Shown piece after piece: positions 26,812-35,138 of a stretch of DNA of 64,000 bases. The stretch is from Aegicerativicinus sediminis. Its GTDB lineage: Bacteria > Bacteroidota > Bacteroidia > Flavobacteriales > Flavobacteriaceae. The DNA lies in NCBI RefSeq assembly GCF_015476115.1, contig NZ_CP064295.1, positions 1,792,001-1,856,000 of the forward strand, written 5' to 3'. The position numbers and the translations under genes were made by a program. The notes under the pieces were generated by a model, which saw nothing but the letters and a program-made list of their open reading frames with translations, was not told the origin of the DNA and made no database searches. Positions within the stretch are counted from its first letter, which is position 1. Each line of letters begins with the position of its first letter.

Positions 26812-27411
26812 TCACTTTTGTTTTAAGAGAAATTCCTTGAACTCCTCTGTGGAATAATTGGCCATGCCTTTGTGGGTAAGAACTAAATTGCCATTGGCAT
26901 CAATAATATAGGTGGTGGGGATAGTTGATGATGATTGAAATTGTTGGGGTAATGCACTTCCCGGGGTATAAATAGGAAGGTTAAAGCCTTTTCGGTTGTT
27001 AAAATCAATGGCCTTGTTGAAATCTTGGTCTAGTGACAACATTACAAAGACAACTTCATCCTTTACTTCTTCATGCAATTTTGCAATATTCGGCATTTCG
27101 GCCACGCAGGGAGGGCACCAGGTAGCCCAAAGGTTTAAAAAGATAACTTTCTCTCTAAAATCTTCCAAAGAGGTTATGTTGCCCTTATCGTCAATTAGTT
27201 TCAAATTATAATTCACCTTTATAGGTGCTTCATTTGAAGTATCTGCATCTACAGATTCTTCACTAACATCGGGGTTCATCAAGCCTGTTGCTAAAATACC
27301 TCGTTGCGCAAAACCAATTACCTCCGTATGTAGTCCCGTAACATATAATACCACAGCAACGGCTATGAAAATTCCGTATTCTATCAAGGACTTTTTTGTT
27401 TTTGGCTTCAT
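26812..27411 (-). CDS. TlpA-like thioredoxin family thiol:disulfide oxidoreductase
   Basis: 199 residues with one N-terminal membrane helix (GIFIAVAVVLYVTGL, about 11-25) and an extracytoplasmic thioredoxin domain. The active site is WATWCPPCVAEMPNI, the cis-proline region SSTIPTTYIIDANG, and the insert VMLSLDQDFNKAI is typical of TlpA/ResA. It reduces disulfides, for example in cytochrome c maturation or in secreted enzymes. A perfect TATCTTTG box (plus 27482-27489) lies about 70 bp upstream. Not obviously in an operon. Confidence 0.92.
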   Translation of the reverse strand: MKPKTKKSLIEYGIFIAVAVVLYVTGLHTEVIGFAQRGILATGLMNPDVSEESVDADTSNEAPIKVNYNLKLIDDKGNITSLEDFREKVIFLNLWATWCPPCVAEMPNIAKLHEEVKDEVVFVMLSLDQDFNKAIDFNNRKGFNLPIYTPGSALPQQFQSSSTIPTTYIIDANGNLVLTHKGMANYSTEEFKEFLLKQK

Positions 27412-27481
27412 ATATTCTTTGCTGAAGTACCTGGCAATAGGTTTGTTAATTGCCGCAAGGTTGTTTAAACTTTAAGAAAGA

Positions 27482-27489
27482 CAAAGATA
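27482..27489 (-). promoter_or_regulatory. Candidate -7 box TATCTTTG for TlpA-like gene
   Basis: Exact match to TAnnTTTG on the minus strand, 71-78 bp before the start codon at 27411. No clear -33 TTG was found at the usual distance. Confidence 0.45.
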
Positions 27490-27588
27490 ATAGAAGGGTT
27501 GATTGTGCTTCGTAACCATTGTTACATACCTTCAACCCACAGTTGTAAGCATAAGCTAAATGGGTAGATTTAAATTTCATCACCCATT

Positions 27589-28335
27589 CTAATTGGTGAT
27601 TTCATTAATTATCTTGGAACAAAAAATAACATCCAATCGATCTAGCTCAATAAGGGTAATCCATTCTCCATTTTGGTCGGTCCAATCATAAAAGGATGGT
27701 AATTCTTCAGGAAGTTCACCGGTTAATTCTTTTACAAATTTACAAGCGGTTAAAAATGCTCCCAACTCAGATGGATGACTGCCATCATTTTCATAGAGCT
27801 TTATAGTGGGCCGAATTTGTTTGGCTTTTTCCCAGGTGTCGCCAACATGAACAATACCTGCATTATTTTCTTTGGCCGCCTTAGTATAAACTTTTCGAAT
27901 TGTTTCGTTGTATTGAGGTACTTTTTCCCGAGCCCAGGTCGAATAGAAATAGGGTTCAGCCCCGTTCTGTCTAATATAATTGGAAAAGTTTTTGGCGTAC
28001 AATAACAAACTGTCTGGGCGCACAATTGCTCCCATGCTATGGTCCTGAAGCACTACAATATTAAATTTTCCGTTTTTAATCTTTTCCAAAGTTTTCAAAT
28101 CTCGTTCTCCATTCCAATGTTGGTTTAACCATGCACCTCCAGCCACACTTTTTGATGTGATTAATTTTGTTCTTGTATGGTCTGAAATTAAGGAAACCAA
28201 ATGGGGGATATTAGACATATATGTATAGCTGTTACCTACAAAAAGAACCCTTAAGGTATCTTTGGGTTGTTGGGAAAAACTTTGTCCTGTCAATAGCACA
28301 AAAACAATAACCAACAATTGGTTTAATTTTTTCAT
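27589..28335 (-). CDS. Exported SGNH/GDSL-like hydrolase
   Basis: 248 residues with a signal peptide (VIVFVLLTGQSFSQQ). Block I is VLFVGNSYTYM, the SGNH nucleophile motif in the GNS form. The GxND-like region is replaced by VLQDHSMGAI, and the C-terminal catalytic block is NDGSHPSELGAFL with the Asp-x-x-His pair. This arrangement fits the DUF4886-like branch of SGNH hydrolases, acting on esters of sugars or lipids outside the cell. Promoter motif 56 bp upstream. Confidence 0.87.
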   Translation of the reverse strand: MKKLNQLLVIVFVLLTGQSFSQQPKDTLRVLFVGNSYTYMSNIPHLVSLISDHTRTKLITSKSVAGGAWLNQHWNGERDLKTLEKIKNGKFNIVVLQDHSMGAIVRPDSLLLYAKNFSNYIRQNGAEPYFYSTWAREKVPQYNETIRKVYTKAAKENNAGIVHVGDTWEKAKQIRPTIKLYENDGSHPSELGAFLTACKFVKELTGELPEELPSFYDWTDQNGEWITLIELDRLDVIFCSKIINEITN

Positions 28336-28390
28336 AGGAATGTTATTTGGGGTGTAATTGATATCAATGAAGTAATTAGTTGATTGATTA

Positions 28391-28398
28391 CTAAGATA
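28391..28398 (-). promoter_or_regulatory. Repeated promoter motif (TATCTTAG) for SGNH hydrolase
   Basis: The plus strand reads ACTAAGATACTAAAATGATT. The coding-strand box lies 56-63 bp before the start at 28335. Confidence 0.55.
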
Positions 28399-28517
28399 CT
28401 AAAATGATTAGACTCTAATAATGAATTTTAGAATGCAGGAATCCTTCCTTCAATTTAAACATTGAATTTTACCTTGTATTTTTTGTTCTCTAGTCGCTTA
28501 GGATTTACCTATGAAGG

Positions 28518-28700
28518 CTATTTTCCTTCTTTTCGTTTTTTGCTCATCCCGATAATAAAAAAGAGTCCTCCAACCGCAATAAATACCGTTCCTAATGAAC
28601 CTGTTTCGTCGCCTAGAGAAGTGGAAAAGCTAACCCCAAGAGCTATAAAAATGATCCCGAGGAAAATATATCGTTTATAAGGTTCTAGTTTTTTAGTCAT
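28518..28700 (-). CDS. Small two-helix membrane protein, 60 aa
   Basis: Two hydrophobic segments (YIFLGIIFIALGVSF and VFIAVGGLFFIIGMS) separated by a short SLGDETGSLG turn, with basic residues at both ends (MTKKLEPYKR and KKRKEGK), look like a real helical hairpin. The start lies 40 bp downstream of the alpha/beta hydrolase stop, consistent with cotranscription. It is in a different frame from any neighbour. Function unknown. Confidence 0.6.
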   Translation of the reverse strand: MTKKLEPYKRYIFLGIIFIALGVSFSTSLGDETGSLGTVFIAVGGLFFIIGMSKKRKEGK

Positions 28701-28740
28701 TCTATCTGTTAATTATGAGAGAGGGGGTTTAAGTTTTGTA

Positions 28741-29637
28741 TTAAAGTGAATCCAAGAATTTAAAAATGGCAATATAGGCCTCTTCTAACTCCTTGCTATT
28801 TGGACTATGGAACGCTTCGGGCTTAAAAACTACCTTATCCTTTTTGCTATCTAATTTTTGAACAAATGTTTCAAATGTTTGAGGTGGAACTTGGTCGTCC
28901 TTTCCTCCATGCCACACTAAAATAGCAGGATCATTTGCATCCAAATAGGTTATAGGCTCATAAATCGCTATGGTTTCCTTTGTTTCATAAGGGTGACTCA
29001 ACGGGAAAAGTGCCTTCCCGGCCTTGCTAAAAAGTTCATTTTCATGATCTACAAAAATCTTTTCTATATCATCTAGACCGTCAACCGGACCTGAAAAGTT
29101 GATTACCCCGACAATCCTAACTCCCTTATTTAATTTATGTGTATAGTTGGGGTTGTTTTGTGTGAGGCCTACAATTGTTGCCATATGAGCCCCTGCGGAA
29201 AACCCCGTCACGATTACATGTTTTAAATTCAAGTTGTAGGCCTTGTTGTTTGCCAATAGATAATTCAGTGAATTGGTTAAATCAGAGGTTGCCATGGGGA
29301 TTCCTCTTTTTAATCTATAATTTATATTAACCACATTTAACCCCTTCTTCAGATAGGGTTGTATATACCTCTCCTCCTTGGTTTTATCGCTCAAATAATA
29401 GGCGCCACCATGGATAAAGACAATGGTAAAATTGTTCTTGCCATAAGACTTGGCCTCATCGGATAGGTAAATATCCATTTTCTGTTCATCATCCCTTCCA
29501 TAAGAAACATCCTTCTTGATTGAATAGGTAGTTGCTATTTCTTCCTCCGATTTATCTGGAATGGAAGTCAAATTTTTAGAGCAACTGCTTAAAAGCAAAA
29601 AGTAACATATGGATAAAGAGATAGCGATGTTTTTCAT
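28741..29637 (-). CDS. Lipoprotein alpha/beta hydrolase (carboxylesterase, HGG type)
   Basis: 298 residues with a lipobox (YFLLLSSCSKN, Cys near 19). The oxyanion motif is VFIHGGAYYLSD, the nucleophile elbow VTGFSAGAHMA, the acid in WHGGKDDQVPP and the histidine in EAFHSPNS, all in the order of the hormone-sensitive-lipase/BD-FAE group. It probably removes acetyl or feruloyl esters from sugars. Starts 10 bp after the DinB gene ends, so these two and probably the small membrane gene form one operon. Confidence 0.9.
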   Translation of the reverse strand: MKNIAISLSICYFLLLSSCSKNLTSIPDKSEEEIATTYSIKKDVSYGRDDEQKMDIYLSDEAKSYGKNNFTIVFIHGGAYYLSDKTKEERYIQPYLKKGLNVVNINYRLKRGIPMATSDLTNSLNYLLANNKAYNLNLKHVIVTGFSAGAHMATIVGLTQNNPNYTHKLNKGVRIVGVINFSGPVDGLDDIEKIFVDHENELFSKAGKALFPLSHPYETKETIAIYEPITYLDANDPAILVWHGGKDDQVPPQTFETFVQKLDSKKDKVVFKPEAFHSPNSKELEEAYIAIFKFLDSL

Positions 29638-29647
29638 TTTAATGGAT

Positions 29648-30136
29648 TTACTTTTTTTTCAAATGTTTAATTATTATGCCAAGTTGCCCTAAATGGTAAA
29701 GATCGTGATGTAACATGCCGTTTATTAAAAAACTGTAGGGGTACATGGCTTTAAAATCGGTATCGTAATATTCCCCCTTGAGGAAACTGTCGTCCTTTGT
29801 CTTTAATAAATTGATTAATTCTGTGAGGGTTTTGTTGTATTCAGATAAAATATAATGCCACCCCAAGGGTTTAAGTTGTTCGTTGGTCAACCAGTTTTCC
29901 TCGCAGTCATCTGTTTTGCTTCCTGTGCCGGTTTGGATTTTCAAAAGAGCTTCTTTTCTCCAAAAAGTTAGATGCGAAATGATTTCAGCAATACTGTGCA
30001 AGTCATCTTTGGGTCGTACAAAAACTATGGGTTCATTTAATTCTTCTAGTTTGCTTTTATAGGAACTGCCTACCCAAGGTTTTCCGTTTTGAACTTCTTC
30101 CAATTGTTGAATTATATGATTTATTAGAGAGTTCAT
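29648..30136 (-). CDS. DinB superfamily protein
   Basis: 162 residues, helical. Three histidines fit the DinB metal site: in AEIISHLTFWRKEAL, and in the last helix HHDLYHLGQLGIIIKHL, which is the most typical block of the family. No signal peptide. Located 31 bp downstream of an endonuclease/phosphatase-fold gene and 10 bp upstream of an esterase gene, so a three-gene transcript is likely. The reaction is unknown. Confidence 0.87.
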   Translation of the reverse strand: MNSLINHIIQQLEEVQNGKPWVGSSYKSKLEELNEPIVFVRPKDDLHSIAEIISHLTFWRKEALLKIQTGTGSKTDDCEENWLTNEQLKPLGWHYILSEYNKTLTELINLLKTKDDSFLKGEYYDTDFKAMYPYSFLINGMLHHDLYHLGQLGIIIKHLKKK

Positions 30137-30167
30137 GCGTTATTAAGTTAAATAATGAAATGTATTT

Positions 30168-30965
30168 TCATTCTTCCAACAATTCAAGAATAACAAGATA
30201 AGCACAATGATCTGAGGCAATGGTGTCGCAAATGACTTCCGTTTCAAGTATTTTCCATCGGTGCTTTGGATAAAACATCACATAATCAATTTTTATGGAT
30301 GGCTTGTCTGATGGATAAGTTAGTCTAGGGTCATTTTTATTGTAAGAAGAGGTCCATAATTGCTCAAGTATATTAATGGGAGAACTACCGGGAACGTCGT
30401 TTAGGTCTCCAGCCAAAATGGTTGGGTATTTATTTAAGGAAAAGACTTCATTGATTTTTGTCGCTTGGATTATTCTGTCTTTATCATCAGTTAAATGATC
30501 TAAGTGGGTTCCAATAAAAGCAATAGTGTCGCCTGATGAGAGCACTGTTGTAATTTCCAAGGCAGCCCTAGGTTCGTTCCCTGGGTAGTGAGGCAAGGCA
30601 ATATTGCGACTTTGTAAAAAGGAATATTTAGATAAAATGCCTTCTCCATATTCTCCACCATCATATGGCATGGCTCTGCCAAAAATGGGAGCCATTTTGG
30701 TTCTCCACCCAAGCTCGGTTACCAAATCATATTTTTTGGCTCTATTGGTTTTAAAATCAACTTCCTGCATAGCCACAAAATCTGGATTTGCATCGGTGAT
30801 TATTTTGGCAATTACATCCAAATTGAAATCGCCTTTAGTAGTTGCGCCATGTAGAATATTAAAAGATAATACACGTACCATCTTACTACCATCAACCGTA
30901 GTTTGGGACCACACAGAGTAATTGCAAAAAAGAACAATGAGAATTAGATAGTGACCAAATTTCAT
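30168..30965 (-). CDS. Exported endonuclease/exonuclease/phosphatase family protein
   Basis: 265 residues from the chosen start at 30965 (MKFGHYLILIVLFCNYSVWSQ, a signal peptide). The frame extends 11 codons further up but those residues would spoil the signal. Conserved EEP blocks are RVLSFNILHGA, DFVAMQEVDFKTNR, FIGTHLDHL, ILAGDLNDVPGS and the final TIASDHCAYLVIL, giving the Mg-binding and catalytic Asn/Asp/His set. Substrate could be nucleic acid, phospholipid or inositol phosphate. Export favours a lipid or extracellular DNA. Confidence 0.9.
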   Translation of the reverse strand: MKFGHYLILIVLFCNYSVWSQTTVDGSKMVRVLSFNILHGATTKGDFNLDVIAKIITDANPDFVAMQEVDFKTNRAKKYDLVTELGWRTKMAPIFGRAMPYDGGEYGEGILSKYSFLQSRNIALPHYPGNEPRAALEITTVLSSGDTIAFIGTHLDHLTDDKDRIIQATKINEVFSLNKYPTILAGDLNDVPGSSPINILEQLWTSSYNKNDPRLTYPSDKPSIKIDYVMFYPKHRWKILETEVICDTIASDHCAYLVILELLEE

Positions 30966-31046
30966 AGTATAATAGTGCTTTACTAGGATTACCTGCAATC
31001 CTAATAATTTGCCAAAAGGCGATTCAGTCCTCGATGGTTATTAATT

Positions 31047-32102
31047 CTAATCCCCTTTGTTGAATTCGCCTTTATCTACATCCTTAATGAAATTTATAAC
31101 AGCAGGGAAGAAGGTGTCTGGGTCATCAAATTGAGATACATGACTACCATTTGTTATAACGCTCCGGCCATTCTGTACTTCTGTTGCCATCCATTTCATA
31201 TGTTCGGGATCCATAGTATCGTATTTTGCACCAAGTATTAAGGTAGGCACGCTTATCTCCTTTAATCTATCCGTTATATCCCAGTTTTTGAGTGTAGCAT
31301 TACCCGAAATGCCAAATTCACTATGGCCCTGCATGTATACGTAGATGTTTGGATTTAAATGTTCAAACAGCAGATTTATAGACTTAGGCCATTCTTCCAC
31401 TGGCATTCTAAGGATATGTTCTGTATAATAATGGTTCATTAGAAGCTCACTATATCTTGGGTCATCAAATTCTTGATTCGCTTCCATATCCATAATTTCC
31501 TTGAAAATATCAGGATCCATTTGTGGCCCTAGCACCTCATGGGCATATTTACCATATGCAGGCGCGCTTGCCATCATATTACAAACGACAAGTCCCTTAA
31601 GGTTATCCTGATATTTTAAGGCATATTCCATGGCCAGTATGCCACCCCAAGATTGACCAAGCAAGTAAAAATTGTCTTTAGTGAGGTTTAGTGCTTTTCT
31701 TACCTGTTCCACTTCTTCCACAAAATGCTCGGTGGTCCAAAGGGTAGAATCGTTGGGTTTGTCGCTATAATAAGAATCGAGTTGGTCGTAATAAATGTAT
31801 TCTATTTCTTCTTTAGGTAGAAATCCTTCAAAATTTCCGAATTCCTCATGCGTTCCTCCTGGGCCTCCATGAAGTAACAGTAGACGCATTTTAGGGTTGT
31901 TGCCCACGCGCTTTGTATAGACATTAAATGTTCCTTTTTCGGTTTCAATAGGAATCATTTTAATGCCACCCGTAAGTTGGTCATCGCTATTGGAATAATC
32001 AAAATATGAAGATGTTTCAGATTCTGTAACAGTCTCTTTTTTGTTATCGGCACAGCTACTTACGAATAACAGAATAACCAGTGTAAAGGATAAAAATTTC
32101 AT
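31047..32102 (-). CDS. Prolyl-iminopeptidase-like alpha/beta hydrolase, lipoprotein
   Basis: 351 residues with a lipobox (ILLFVSSCADNK). The oxyanion segment LLLLHGGPGGTHEEF, nucleophile LLGQSWGGILAMEYAL, acid GAKYDTMDP and histidine NGSHVSQFDDP are those of the proline iminopeptidase family (S33). The cap region between (EHVLRMPVEEWPK-like helices) is present. It would remove N-terminal proline from peptides outside the inner membrane, in keeping with the S9 peptidase nearby. Promoter motif 76 bp upstream. Confidence 0.9.
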   Translation of the reverse strand: MKFLSFTLVILLFVSSCADNKKETVTESETSSYFDYSNSDDQLTGGIKMIPIETEKGTFNVYTKRVGNNPKMRLLLLHGGPGGTHEEFGNFEGFLPKEEIEYIYYDQLDSYYSDKPNDSTLWTTEHFVEEVEQVRKALNLTKDNFYLLGQSWGGILAMEYALKYQDNLKGLVVCNMMASAPAYGKYAHEVLGPQMDPDIFKEIMDMEANQEFDDPRYSELLMNHYYTEHILRMPVEEWPKSINLLFEHLNPNIYVYMQGHSEFGISGNATLKNWDITDRLKEISVPTLILGAKYDTMDPEHMKWMATEVQNGRSVITNGSHVSQFDDPDTFFPAVINFIKDVDKGEFNKGD

Positions 32103-32177
32103 TTGTGTTTTTTTGGTTAGTTGAAGGTTTTATTGTCCACTAACGGCAGGTAAACTTAGCAGTAACTTTGGGCTTCA

Positions 32178-32185
32178 CTAAGATA
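32178..32185 (-). promoter_or_regulatory. Repeated promoter motif (TATCTTAG) for iminopeptidase-like gene
   Basis: The plus strand reads ACTAAGATAATAAAATAGGG. The coding-strand box lies 76-83 bp before the start at 32102. Confidence 0.55.
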
Positions 32186-32275
32186 ATAAAATAGGGTGAG
32201 TCGAGAAGATGATAGCCCCAATATCTGTTGGGAGAAGTTGGGTAAAGAGTTTAATAATTGATATTCAAATAGATT

Positions 32276-32701
32276 CTATTTTCCTTTGGCAAGGCCGTAA
32301 ATAATATTAATCGGGAAAATTAATTGGCCGATAACGATAAGAAAAAGGATAAGGTAGATAGCTAATGTAAAATTGCTATTGAAATCATTGCCCAAAGATT
32401 TGGTTCTATTAAATTGAATTAAAATGCCAATTGCTAAAGTTCCTCCTAATGTTAAAATAATGTGGGTCCAAGTAAGCCATTTGGATAATTTTCTCTCGGC
32501 TTTATGAACCATCCAATATCCAATTCCGATGATTCCAAAAAGTATGGCAATTCCAAGGGTCAAGTACAAATAAGAAACAATTAAATAAGTGTCTTTAATA
32601 TTTATATCGAAGCTAGCGTCTCCACTAAAAACGCCCATTAAAATTAATATTGGGATGGCAGTTAAATAAACCAAATGAGGTTTTTTGGTCAGATTATTCA
32701 T
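32276..32701 (-). CDS. Four-helix membrane protein resembling part of cytochrome oxidase subunit I
   Basis: 141 residues with four hydrophobic helices. The segment DINIKDTYLIVSYLYLTLGI followed by GYWMVHKAERKLSKWLTWTHIILTLGG resembles helix X and its flanks of haem-copper oxidase subunit I, where the typical text is DTYYVVAHFHYVL and then a short loop and KLGKIHFWL. Here the two haem-ligand histidines of HFH are replaced (YLY), so it cannot bind the haems in the usual way. It is a stand-alone homologue or a decayed relic kept in frame. It lies 40 bp before a small exported-protein gene. Confidence 0.72.
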   Translation of the reverse strand: MNNLTKKPHLVYLTAIPILILMGVFSGDASFDINIKDTYLIVSYLYLTLGIAILFGIIGIGYWMVHKAERKLSKWLTWTHIILTLGGTLAIGILIQFNRTKSLGNDFNSNFTLAIYLILFLIVIGQLIFPINIIYGLAKGK

Positions 32702-32741
32702 TTCAGATTTAGGTATTGATGTATGGTTAGCGTCAAGTTAA

Positions 32742-33200
32742 TCATTTCCAGTTTTTTATGTCCGGGATCATTTCCGAAATAAGGTTTGTGTCTGATATGA
32801 AAATGATTTTTTTCAATTTTACCTTTTTAGCGGTCTCAAAAATTTTAATGTTTAACAGTTCATTTTTTGAATCATAAAACAAGTTTAAATAATCCGTGCT
32901 TCCAGTTGAGGTTAATTTAAATTTCGGATTTAGCTCTTTTGCCAGTTCATGAAATCGGGCGTTATCAATTGATCCTTCACTTTCAACTTCAATCATCCTA
33001 ACAAGGCTTTCTTTATCAAACTTAAATTTAATTGTTTCAGATGCCCCTAAGGTCTTAAACTGATAGTGATTGTCAGAAGTTTTATTTGCTATTAAGTTAT
33101 TGTCGCCAAAGTTTTTTTGAATGGTCTTGTAGCTTGAATTAATTTGGGAGTAACCTAAAGAGGAGAAAAATAATAGAACTATTGCTAATAAGTTATTCAT
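32742..33200 (-). CDS. Hypothetical exported protein, 152 aa
   Basis: The start at 33200 (MNNLLAIVLLFFSSLGYSQ) gives a clean signal peptide, and six codons upstream in frame are ignored. The mature part alternates short beta segments with charged turns (TLGASETIKFKFDKESLVRMI, LNLFYDSKNELLNIKIFETA). No cysteines or known motif. Located 41 bp upstream of the oxidase-like membrane gene in transcription order, so they may share a transcript. Function unknown. Confidence 0.68.
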   Translation of the reverse strand: MNNLLAIVLLFFSSLGYSQINSSYKTIQKNFGDNNLIANKTSDNHYQFKTLGASETIKFKFDKESLVRMIEVESEGSIDNARFHELAKELNPKFKLTSTGSTDYLNLFYDSKNELLNIKIFETAKKVKLKKIIFISDTNLISEMIPDIKNWK

Positions 33201-33358
33201 GATAATTTGGGTTTCCAAGCTTAGGTGCTAGCATTTTTTCTAATTTTAAGATGCCATATTCTCAAAACCAGATTGTTAATATAAGTCAATTTTTAGAAGT
33301 AAGAAAATACTGATTATTTGATCAGTATCTGGGGTTTAAATGTTGTTTTTCACTTGGC

Positions 33359-34120
33359 TTATTTTTTCGAGCTAATTTCTTGATCACAAAGTGAAATTAT
33401 TTTTTCGATTCTCTCTTTAAGTCTTATATAATTGCGTTCGTTTTTCATATTCCAAATCCGTTGACTATTAACAAGATTTTCAAACTCCAAGGATTGGTAT
33501 ATTTCTGTATAGTCTGTTTCAAAACCTGAAGTAATAGAAGTGTCATCTCTTATGTTTTCAGTAATTTTTGTATAATTTGAATTCTTGTAAAGAAATGGGA
33601 ACGATATATTGTTTCTTTCATTAATTGCCCAAGTTTCATCTTCTTTTACATCGTTTAGTAATCCATTCCAATTTGAAAGGTGATTTTTAAGTTCTTCATT
33701 TTTAATAATATGTATTTTGCCTGAATTGATGATATCGCTCATAATGCCGTTGCTAGGGTCGTAAGAGATTATGTTTAATAACCCCGAATTGATAAGAGAA
33801 TCACTTTCATATTCAGACAATGTCATTTCATTATTGCCTGTATTATTTAATATAGTTTCACATCGTTTCTGTATTAATTGGGTTTTTAAAATGGAACGAT
33901 TTAATTCGTCCTTATTATAGGTAAACTCCTTCTTTAAAGACCTTAAAAGTTGTAGTTCTTGTTTATTAATTTTCCTGTTTTCATTCCAATTATTCACTTG
34001 TAATGCTAATAGAATGCCAATCATTACTAGTACAATTTCACCAATGGCATAGAACAGGTATCTGCTAAACTTGTTTTCGGAGAGTAACTTTTGCCTAATT
34101 TTTCTAAATAATGAAATCAT
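33359..34120 (-). CDS. DUF6090 family membrane protein (copy 4)
   Basis: 253 residues. The N-terminus begins MISLFRKIRQKLLSENKFSR, and the membrane helix has VMIGILLALQVNNWNE. Central block at about 125-150 (MSDIINSGKIHIIKNEELKN), close to the family pattern. The remainder is polar with many Asn and Ser. Stands alone, its promoter motif 64 bp upstream and no clear palindromic element next to it. Confidence 0.88.
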   Translation of the reverse strand: MISLFRKIRQKLLSENKFSRYLFYAIGEIVLVMIGILLALQVNNWNENRKINKQELQLLRSLKKEFTYNKDELNRSILKTQLIQKRCETILNNTGNNEMTLSEYESDSLINSGLLNIISYDPSNGIMSDIINSGKIHIIKNEELKNHLSNWNGLLNDVKEDETWAINERNNISFPFLYKNSNYTKITENIRDDTSITSGFETDYTEIYQSLEFENLVNSQRIWNMKNERNYIRLKERIEKIISLCDQEISSKK

Positions 34121-34183
34121 CGGTTGATAATTAGAATTAAAAAAGTGTTATCGGACCTAATAGATCGGGGTGGGGAATAATAA

Positions 34184-34191
34184 CTAAGATA
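34184..34191 (-). promoter_or_regulatory. Repeated promoter motif (TATCTTAG) for DUF6090 copy 4
   Basis: The plus strand reads ACTAAGATAGTAAAATGG. The coding-strand box lies 64-71 bp before the start at 34120. Confidence 0.5.
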
Positions 34192-34295
34192 GTAAAATGG
34201 TAAAACTTAGTGGTTAGGAGAATTCAAAAGTGAATCGAAATAGTATTGAAATATTTCTGTTGTTTTAGTTGGCTTACATTATTGCGGGATGCTTT

Positions 34296-34985
34296 TTATT
34301 TAAATTGAATATTACCGACTGCCATTGTTCCGGAATCCTCTGGTGATAAACTCATATGGTAATAAAGGTTATTTTCTTTCAAGGTAAGTTTTGCCCTTGG
34401 AGTACCAGCTGCTAAATAGGAAAGGGTTGCTATGTAATACATATGTTCCTCATTCGGATTGATTATTTTATGTAGGCTAGATCCTTTATTAAGATTACTG
34501 TCAAAAAATGATTTTAGTTCCGTTAAACCATAATTGAATGATGATAATTTATCAAAACTCATGTTATCTGTAGGCAAAAATAGTTTCAGATAGGAACCTG
34601 GTGGTGTAAAAATTGCTGATGAATCTGAGGGGAAATTAATGTTCAGCTCTATTGGCGTGTTGGTTTCATTTACTATCCGAGTCCAGAATACAGCAAATGC
34701 GTAAGACTTTCCAGAAGGATCAATATATTGGGTTCCATCTGGTGCAATGGTTCCACCCTTAGGAAGACTGTTTTGAATTCTTATTCCTTTTCCAATAATG
34801 GGTAAATAGGTGGTATCTGTATAAATGTATTTTTCTAAATCTATATTTTGCGAAATGGTTTGATTCTCTGAAATTATTTCAATCTTTGGTTCAATCGTAG
34901 TATTTTCTGTATTGGAATTGCCTTCCCGTTTACATGAAAATAGCGACGTAATTGCCAAAGCCGCCATAATTAATTTATGCCCCAT
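34296..34985 (-). CDS. Hypothetical lipoprotein, 229 aa
   Basis: A lipobox (ALAITSLFSCKRE, Cys near 18) is followed by an Asn/Thr/Glu linker. The mature domain contains YIDPSGKSYAFAVFWTRIVN and PIELNINFPSDSSAIFTPPG, which look like an immunoglobulin-type or other beta-sandwich domain, and ends in a final strand GTMAVGNIQF. No family recognised. Stands alone about 175 bp upstream of DUF6090 copy 4. Function unknown. Confidence 0.72.
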   Translation of the reverse strand: MGHKLIMAALAITSLFSCKREGNSNTENTTIEPKIEIISENQTISQNIDLEKYIYTDTTYLPIIGKGIRIQNSLPKGGTIAPDGTQYIDPSGKSYAFAVFWTRIVNETNTPIELNINFPSDSSAIFTPPGSYLKLFLPTDNMSFDKLSSFNYGLTELKSFFDSNLNKGSSLHKIINPNEEHMYYIATLSYLAAGTPRAKLTLKENNLYYHMSLSPEDSGTMAVGNIQFK

Positions 34986-35138
34986 TTTTTAGATTTTATA
35001 CCACTGTTTTTGTAGGTTTTATTCCACGGGTTTACACGAACTTTTTATCTTATCACCACGTCAAGAATATTTTGAAAATTACCAGTTTAAGTTGGGACAA
35101 ACTATTATAAAAATGTTATGCTATCTGCATTACTAATT

